Shown here piece by piece: positions 58,101-64,000 of a stretch of 64,000 bases of DNA (the stretch's first letter is position 1; each line of letters begins with the position of its first letter). The notes under the pieces are model-generated. The model searched no databases. It saw only the letters and a list, made by a program, of their open reading frames with translations, and had not been told where the DNA came from. This DNA comes from Dipylidium caninum (taxonomy: Eukaryota; Platyhelminthes; Cestoda; Cyclophyllidea; Dipylidiidae): the NCBI GenBank assembly GCA_017562135.1, contig QEYB01000228.1, positions 496,001 through 560,000 of the forward strand. Reading direction: 5' to 3'. The translations under genes were made by a program, and so were the position numbers.

Positions 58101-59631
58101 TCGTTTAATCTGCTTGGGAGGAATTTGTGTTCGGTGCGAGGGTAGGGGAGCTCCAGTGACCCCACCTACCTCAGGCATCGGTACTCCCTCGAAAGCGGTT
58201 GAATAGGTCCGCAGAATTTATCCACTATGGCATTAGAGAGGTCAACAACAAGACGTCTTGGGTCAGCGTTTTTCAATGCGGTAGGTTTTAGGGGTTTTCA
58301 TATAGTTCAGTAAAATGCTCTATTTTCCTCCCCCCCCCCTCCCGATTTGAAGACAAAACATGGTATTTGAAGTCCGGCTTAGGGGAGCACCTTTCTACTG
58401 CATTTGGACTACACTGAATCCCTAAGTTACTCCTGGAATCTGCCGACACGAGTTCGTAAGCCCGGCCCGGGAAGAGTTAAGAAATCCCTTCGGTAAGAAA
58501 GTCATGAGTGCGGAGGATGAGAAGAGGTCTCTCAAATCTTGTAATGACACCATGATTGGTCGGGATTCCCTAACGGCTCATTCTCCTGTCGTCATAGAAC
58601 GCCTGTACGAACTCCGGATTGCGCCAATCCCACCTCACGGCATAAGCAGGACAATACGTCATGAGCCGGCTTGTAGACGCCTCTGGCTCCATCCTTCGAC
58701 ATCCTAGACCCGGCAGACGCCTGGGTGTGAGTCCATTTCGTGCTCACGTGTAATGAGAGCAGGCCGGAAACTCCAAATGGAGTGGATGTCCACCACGGGG
58801 CGGTAAGGAGGTGTCGCACCTCCTCGTCTATTCAGCCTCTCATCTCGACGGTTTCGGCTCGGAGCGAGAGGATAAAATAAGGTAGTCCCAAGGAATTCGC
58901 CTGAACGGCGCGTCAGGGAATCGGCAAAACACTCTCTCGCAGCAAGAGGACTCGCATTCCTTCACCACCCGGATCCGTTCCAACCTCTTGTCTATCAGGT
59001 AAGTGAAAATCCGCCTAACTGGTGTGCCCAATTGTCTGCGACGGACGAGTGTTTGCATGCAGACACCTTTCTGTCAGCGAGGACTAGCTAAATCGACTGG
59101 AGGGTAGAAAGTAGACCTCTCAATGACAAATTTGACAGGGAATGGCTTTTGGAATACGCCCTGATCAACTACTGATTTCAATTTCAGTAAACGAGAAATC
59201 GATATTGGATCGTATGGATCGTGTGTGCGTGTGCCATGAGCTCTGTCCCATCCACCCCCTCCTCGCGGGTACACCACATCCCCCGGTATCCTTATTCCCC
59301 CTCATCACCTATTTCCTCTCTGCTCTGGAAAGAACTGTGCTCTTCTAATATGCCACCCGATTGACTGTATAAATTTGTCTCTCAGACCAAGTAGCACGTG
59401 CTCACCGCCATGAATATCAAATGACGCCGCAGAGTCCGAATGAATTGTTTCGGAGGGGACTCTATTCGATCATAAATCCGCAGTCACAGGGCCGATAATG
59501 TTGGTTGGACAATCCGTTTGTGTTCTCGACCGATTTTCTCACCACTGGTCTTCTCTGTTTAAACGACACCGCAGTAGACTGTGACAAACACTCACCAACA
59601 CAAAATGAGCTACACGCAGAGTTAATGGGGT

Positions 59632-59637
59632 TTTATT
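59632..59637 (-). terminator. Polyadenylation signal AATAAA for the Sp gene
   Basis: AATAAA on the minus strand, 60 nt past the Sp stop codon. A short 3' UTR is implied. Confidence 0.6.
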
Positions 59638-59696
59638 ATTAGTAATAGAATCTTTTATGGATGAGAGAGAGGGTAACAATGACTACGAAGGGCACT

Positions 59697-60800
59697 TTAC
59701 TGAGGCATCGTCGTCTTCACCTCGTTTTCCACCTGCTCTCTCTCCTCCACCCCCCCGCCTCCCTCCTCCTCTTCCGCCTTGAGCTCCAATTTCACTCTCT
59801 TCACTCGCGGTTGCTGTCTCGCCTTGGCGGTCGCCTCCTCCTCCTCGCTGTAGTGCGTCTTAACATGTTTGCTCAGGTGATCATTCCTAAGGAACCTCTT
59901 CTGACACACGGGACACACGATATTTTTCTCCCCCGCATGCGTTCTTAAGTGACGCTGTAACTCGTCCGATCGTGGGAATCGCTTTCCACAGAGCAGCCAG
60001 TTGCAAACAAATGGCCGCTCTCCGGTGTGCCACCGCAGATGGGCTTTCAGGTGACTTGTCTTGGTGTAGACCTTGCCGCAGCCCGGCACATGACAGCTGT
60101 GCGTACTGCTGCTGCGTCTCAACTCCACTGCCAGCTCCGGGTTGGAGGCGGCCATTCTGTCGATCTGTTGACAATTGGGGCAGTCGCAGTTACTCCGCGG
60201 TCCCGCGTACCGCCTGTTGGTCGGCAGCATCGGCCTGTTCGAAGTTGGAGTGATTGGACGCTGCTCGTAGTGTTTGGCGACCTCGGCGGCAGCGAAAAAG
60301 TAGTTAGCCGCGTACATCGGGTCTTTGGGAGGATCCAGCGAATTCGGCATCTGTTGATGGTAGTTCTGGTAAGGACTGATGAAACCCGACATCCAATTCG
60401 GCTCAAGCAGGGGTAGATACCGACTCTGTGGGTTCTCATAGGCTGCGTACCCCTGGGTGACCGGACTCGACACGTCATTGAGCCACTGTTGGTTCGGGGA
60501 CGGGGACGCGGAGTGGTCCTGGGGCGCTGCGATAGCCGCGAAAGCTGCAGCAGCCCTCGCAACCGCGGCGCTGTCGGTAGGAGGGTGTGGTTGTGGCGGA
60601 CATGCGTCGTAAGGAGGCGGGAGAAATCGGTAGATGGTCCGAGGGTACTGGGAGGTCAAGTCAGGAATCCGGGGTGAAGTAGAGGAGGCATCGGCGGCCA
60701 TGGGAACTCCGTTCTCATCACCCTGGATGCCAATACTGAGGCAGTGGGCTTCCAACATGCTAAGCGAATTGGAGGAGAGATTTTCGGGAGAATTTTCCTT
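59697..60800 (-). CDS. Sp6-9/Sp8-like zinc-finger transcription factor, terminal exon
   Basis: A nuclear DNA-binding regulator of GC/GT-box promoters. Numbering from the first open codon (60824): [15 protein letters not shown] near 20-34 resembles the N-terminal SP box; a Pro/Ser/Tyr-rich middle; Btd box CDCPNC at 213-218 after RRYAG; three C2H2 fingers at 244-266, 274-296 and 304-324; a Glu/Lys-rich acidic tail of 51 residues. Base-contact positions keep the Sp code: K-H-A, R-E-R, R-H-K. CDCPNC, CGKRF and CPVC favour Sp6-9 over Sp5. The frame extends to 60824 only as TTG; TACTATCGTCATTTCAG at the 60801 boundary is a strong acceptor in phase, so the initiator is probably in an upstream exon. 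Otherwise the first ATG is at 60758. The family's usual size is 400-500 residues. Confidence 0.95.
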   Translation of the reverse strand, partial: KENSPENLSSNSLSMLEAHCLSIGIQGDENGVPMAADASSTSPRIPDLTSQYPRTIYRFLPPPYDACPPQPHPPTDSAAVARAAAAFAAIAAPQDHSASPSPNQQWLNDVSSPVTQGYAAYENPQSRYLPLLEPNWMSGFISPYQNYHQQMPNSLDPPKDPMYAANYFFAAAEVAKHYEQRPITPTSNRPMLPTNRRYAGPRSNCDCPNCQQIDRMAASNPELAVELRRSSSTHSCHVPGCGKVYTKTSHLKAHLRWHTGERPFVCNWLLCGKRFPRSDELQRHLRTHAGEKNIVCPVCQKRFLRNDHLSKHVKTHYSEEEEATAKARQQPRVKRVKLELKAEEEEGGGGVEEREQVENEVKTTMPQ

Positions 60801-63800
60801 CTGAAATGACGATAGTACAACCAAATTAACTTGCTCTCAACCGATACTTGTTCTACGAAAAACCTCTCCTCAATCAGCGCCATTTTAATCGCTCTTAGTG
60901 ATTTTCACAGTTTTCTCACGCTAGAAAATCACCTCAGAAGTCATTCCTGCCTTTGTGTTCCGATTAAACTGAAGTTGGAGATTGCAAGGTGACCACCGAA
61001 TGGCCCTTCGCCGGACGTCTCAATTTCCTCTCCTCTTCCGACTCCAGGAAGATCGTCTTGTTATCGTGTCTAGTGAGCAGAAGAGAGACCCGTGGAGATA
61101 TTGCCTTTTTCCTGCGCATCTCACACGCCTCATGTTCCACGCCACGAATGGCAAGTCTGTCTGGTGCCTCTTGCAAACGCGCCCCGCGGACAGGGTCGGT
61201 CTCCCCTGGCAGTGGGCGAGAGTAGCACATTAATGTGTCACAGGAAGCCATATGGCCAATTTTTCGCCCCCCTCCACCTTGCCCGCCCCATTCACTTCCA
61301 CACAACTCAACAAGCATCCTCCTCCTCCCCCCTCCCCCACCTCTCCTTTCTCCGTGTGTGAATGCATGCGCACTTATGCCCCCTCTCCTGGAGCAAAGAT
61401 AATTAACCCGCCCTCCCCTCCCTTAGCCCCTTCTTCCTCCTCCACCTCCTCCTCCCGTCTTTCAATCAGCAGAAAAGAGGGGAGGTTCTCCAAACTGCGG
61501 GTTGCAGTCTGGACTTTTTATGAATAACGATGGTGGTGATGATAATGATGATTACCTGGTGTTGATGTCCCTGTTGATGCTGCTACCGCTGATGCTGTTG
61601 AGGATGACGACGATAATAATATCAAAGTAATTGTCGGGTAGCGCGAGGCAAATTATACCACGCACCATTCTCCAGTGGAGCGGATAATCAGGCTATTTCT
61701 GGCTACCTGTTTGGGCGGGGCGGCCGACTACGGGACTGTGACCAAAGGACATCTTAACAAGATTACTAGCATTATTAGCCCGCCTCTCCGGCCACACAAA
61801 AATTGCCCACTGGCGGCGTGCTGCGAGAGCCCGAAACCACGCAAAATCGCCTTGCGGTGAGGAGATAATTGTTATCTCCCGCTTAACCGGACATTACCCC
61901 GCCCCGTCCTGACCCCCCTGCGCCTCCCCCTCCCTTTTATTTACTTTGCGTCCATTTTTTCATTGCCTACCTTGCTGCCGTCGATCCTCCATCCCCCGGC
62001 CTTGCGTGGAAATCCAACGGCCTGGTGGGAGGTAGAAGGAGGGCAAAATTTCCTCTCCCATGTTAATCGCCACCATGGCGACAAGAAGGTGAGAGTGTTC
62101 GGGGGTGGTGGGCTGGCTTTACCTTCCCATGGGCAATTAAAAGCGCAATTAACCCCATTTTTTTCTTACGCAGACAATCAAACGTTTTGAATTTGAGGAG
62201 GCTAGAAGGTGAGGCGCAACAGGGGGCTGGTACGATGAGGAGGAGAGGAGGACAAATTTTGAAACGTGAAAAATGGCGTGTGTAATTAACATGGGGTGAT
62301 AAAAGACGGCAACGCCTCCTTCTTGTCTTTAATTCAATTGGTTACCTGGAGAGCACTGATGCACTCGTCAGTCGTGTATGAACGAAACTTCAGGAAATTT
62401 TGACATGCCCCTCGGACCGATAAGGAAGGAGATGGATAAAATCAAAGGGGAGGGAAACTATGCCGAAGTGAAACAGAAAAACCCGACATGGTCGTTGCCA
62501 CAACAGCGACGGAAGTCCTGTTCGCCTGTCTATCGGATGAAGTGTTTCAGCGGCGCCAACCGCTCCCAACTCCCATCTCCGTGGGCAACCCCCAGTCAGA
62601 ACGACTTGACGTGTGTAGGCGGCTAAAACAGTCGCGCGCCACACAAACGCGACGTTTGGAGGACTCGGAAAGCAACCAGATCGGTTTTGGGACTAGGGAC
62701 CAAGTCAAAACGCGGGTGGGCCGAGGCAACTGTGCCCCAGTCCAGAAACCGCGTCCCGCTCCCGCCGTCTCGTCCCCCCCCCCCCAGGGCACGTGGAGCC
62801 CGACATTCTTAGAGCATTAGTTGAAACCAGACTGACTGATTCTGAGGCGTCTTAATCAATGCAACCGCTGGCCTGACATTCCGAGATAAAATAAAAGGCG
62901 AGCATAAGACTGAACGGAGCACTACACAGTGGCACGCGAGGAGTGGAACATAAATTAAAGTCAGAACTCAGGCAACAGCAACGACTACCGACCGACGTGG
63001 CCGACAGTCAGTGGCCAAAGTGGCAGAAAAAAGAGCGAAAATGAGCAGAACTTACTACCGACATTGCGAATTTTAAGTCAACGCTGAGGACAATTGGATC
63101 GTGAGGCCACGAAGACACAAGTGATGCCCACTTTGCCGTGTCAATCCTTGGTAATGCTGCAACACGCTCGCATTCAAGTGACCTATCACCGGTTGAGCCA
63201 TTGGTTCATCGTAGCCAATTACTTCTCGAGCCGTCGGTAGGTGAATAGCCAATGGTTAATTAGCGAAGGTTGGCCAATCAGAGCAGCCTCCGCGTTAAAA
63301 GCATGTGATTATTTTCTACTCCAAAAAAGAACTTTTTCCGTGGCGTTTAGCCGTCGTCGTTTTGAACTAACTTATAAATTCCAAATTGGTTTCAATTCAC
63401 ATTCGATTTTAATCTGATTAAAAGGTCACGATCGTATAGGGAAACAGATTTCAGCAGGAGTGTTCCTCGAGAACCGATCAACTTATGATCCTCTCTTGCT
63501 CTTCTAGGTCATATTAAGTGTGTCACAGGCCATAGCCAGAAAAAGGGACTTCTGTCCTTTCCCGTTTTGGCATTGATGTAACCTGATAGCGTAAACTAGA
63601 CAACGTTCAGAATTGGACAGAAATACTCAGTTGTTCAATTGACATTTTGATATTAGCGGCGGCAATACTCACTCGTCGGAGGAATGTTCGCGCTATTTTA
63701 GCTGAGCTTCACATGTAACCACTTTTGTGGAGTTCGACGCCACCCGGTCCTCGTTTCACCAAATCAATTGCTTCAATCCCCTCCACCAGCAGTGAGCAAT

Positions 63801-64000
63801 TTTGGGTGGCTATTTTTCTGGCTCCTCAACTTGTCCGCTTTCATAACTTTGTATCACTAGAAGCAAACATTACCCTCAATAGCATTATCTGCTACGACTT
63901 TCAGTAGGACGAGTAAGGGACACTGTAAGCCGTCAACTCCTCACGCACAGAAGTCATTTGACGCCTTTCCTTTCTGCTATCCATGTCATCTAGACATGAT
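60801..64000. other. Region upstream of the Sp terminal exon
   Basis: Should contain the Sp intron and first exon, but I could not identify the latter. Pyrimidine-rich tracts at 61260-61470 and AT-rich AATTAA patches at 62130-62170. No gene recognised. Confidence 0.5.

Larger units (their letters stand above)
48574..59696. other. Region between the TTLL and Sp genes
   Basis: 11 kb with no recognised gene. It holds the right arm of the inverted repeat (54587-55176), CA/GT tracts near 51268-51283 and 51350-51388, and CT-rich runs at 51440-51580. Open frames such as plus 48606-49028, plus 55242-55757 and minus 55067-55636 are unrelated to families I know. A bounded segment near 49543-49597 (TTTGCAG|...|GTAAAT) could be an exon of something, but is too short to judge. 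Confidence 0.55.

Noticed and set aside
1..64000. Bacterial-type systems, CRISPR arrays, operons
   Set aside because: The window has spliced metazoan genes; no regularly spaced direct repeats were seen.

Overview
The window is nuclear DNA from an animal, probably an invertebrate. Coding exons are short, separated by GT-AG introns of about 80 nt to several kb, and sit in GC-rich, repeat-laden non-coding sequence. The gene families present (a Wnt ligand, a TTLL3/TTLL8-type tubulin glycine ligase, a buttonhead-box Sp zinc-finger factor) are metazoan. A flatworm is my best guess from the divergent Wnt and the mariner debris, but nothing in the window proves it.

Layout. Positions 1-3418 are intergenic and carry one copy of a dispersed repeat. 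Positions 3419-25282 (minus strand) hold a Wnt gene in five coding exons. I joined them by splice sites and reading phase: 25282-24721, 20416-20061, 14595-14193, 10932-10794 and 3578-3419. The last exon, carrying the terminal CCxVxCxxC cysteines, lies 7.2 kb beyond exon 4 and ends at a TAA. The initiator ATG is missing, so an upstream exon is expected. The Wnt introns hold a decayed mariner element, half of a repeat pair, a tandem duplication, one arm of a near-identical inverted repeat and a few AT-rich islands.

Positions 25283-32132 separate the Wnt gene from a divergently transcribed TTLL3/TTLL8-like gene (plus strand, 32133-48573 as far as I can follow it). Fourteen exons join in phase without conflict. 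The fourteenth then has a TAA where the family has Trp just before the LIEIN motif, and the fifteenth has a one-base frameshift inside the NCDxGxFELIYKQ-type motif. The locus is therefore a recent pseudogene, an allele with two lesions, or affected by two sequence errors. A second copy of the same mariner family lies in its last intron.

Positions 48574-59696 hold no gene I can recognise, but contain the other arm of the inverted repeat (54587-55176). Positions 59697-60800 (minus strand) are the terminal exon of an Sp6-9/Sp8-like transcription factor with a Btd box and three C2H2 fingers, with a polyadenylation signal just downstream. The rest, to 64000, is non-coding as far as I can see.

Wnt and Sp genes work in connected developmental pathways (Sp5/Sp8-class genes are known Wnt effectors in several animals). 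Here the linkage is only an observation. The TTLL gene would act on ciliary and axonemal tubulin and is unrelated in function.
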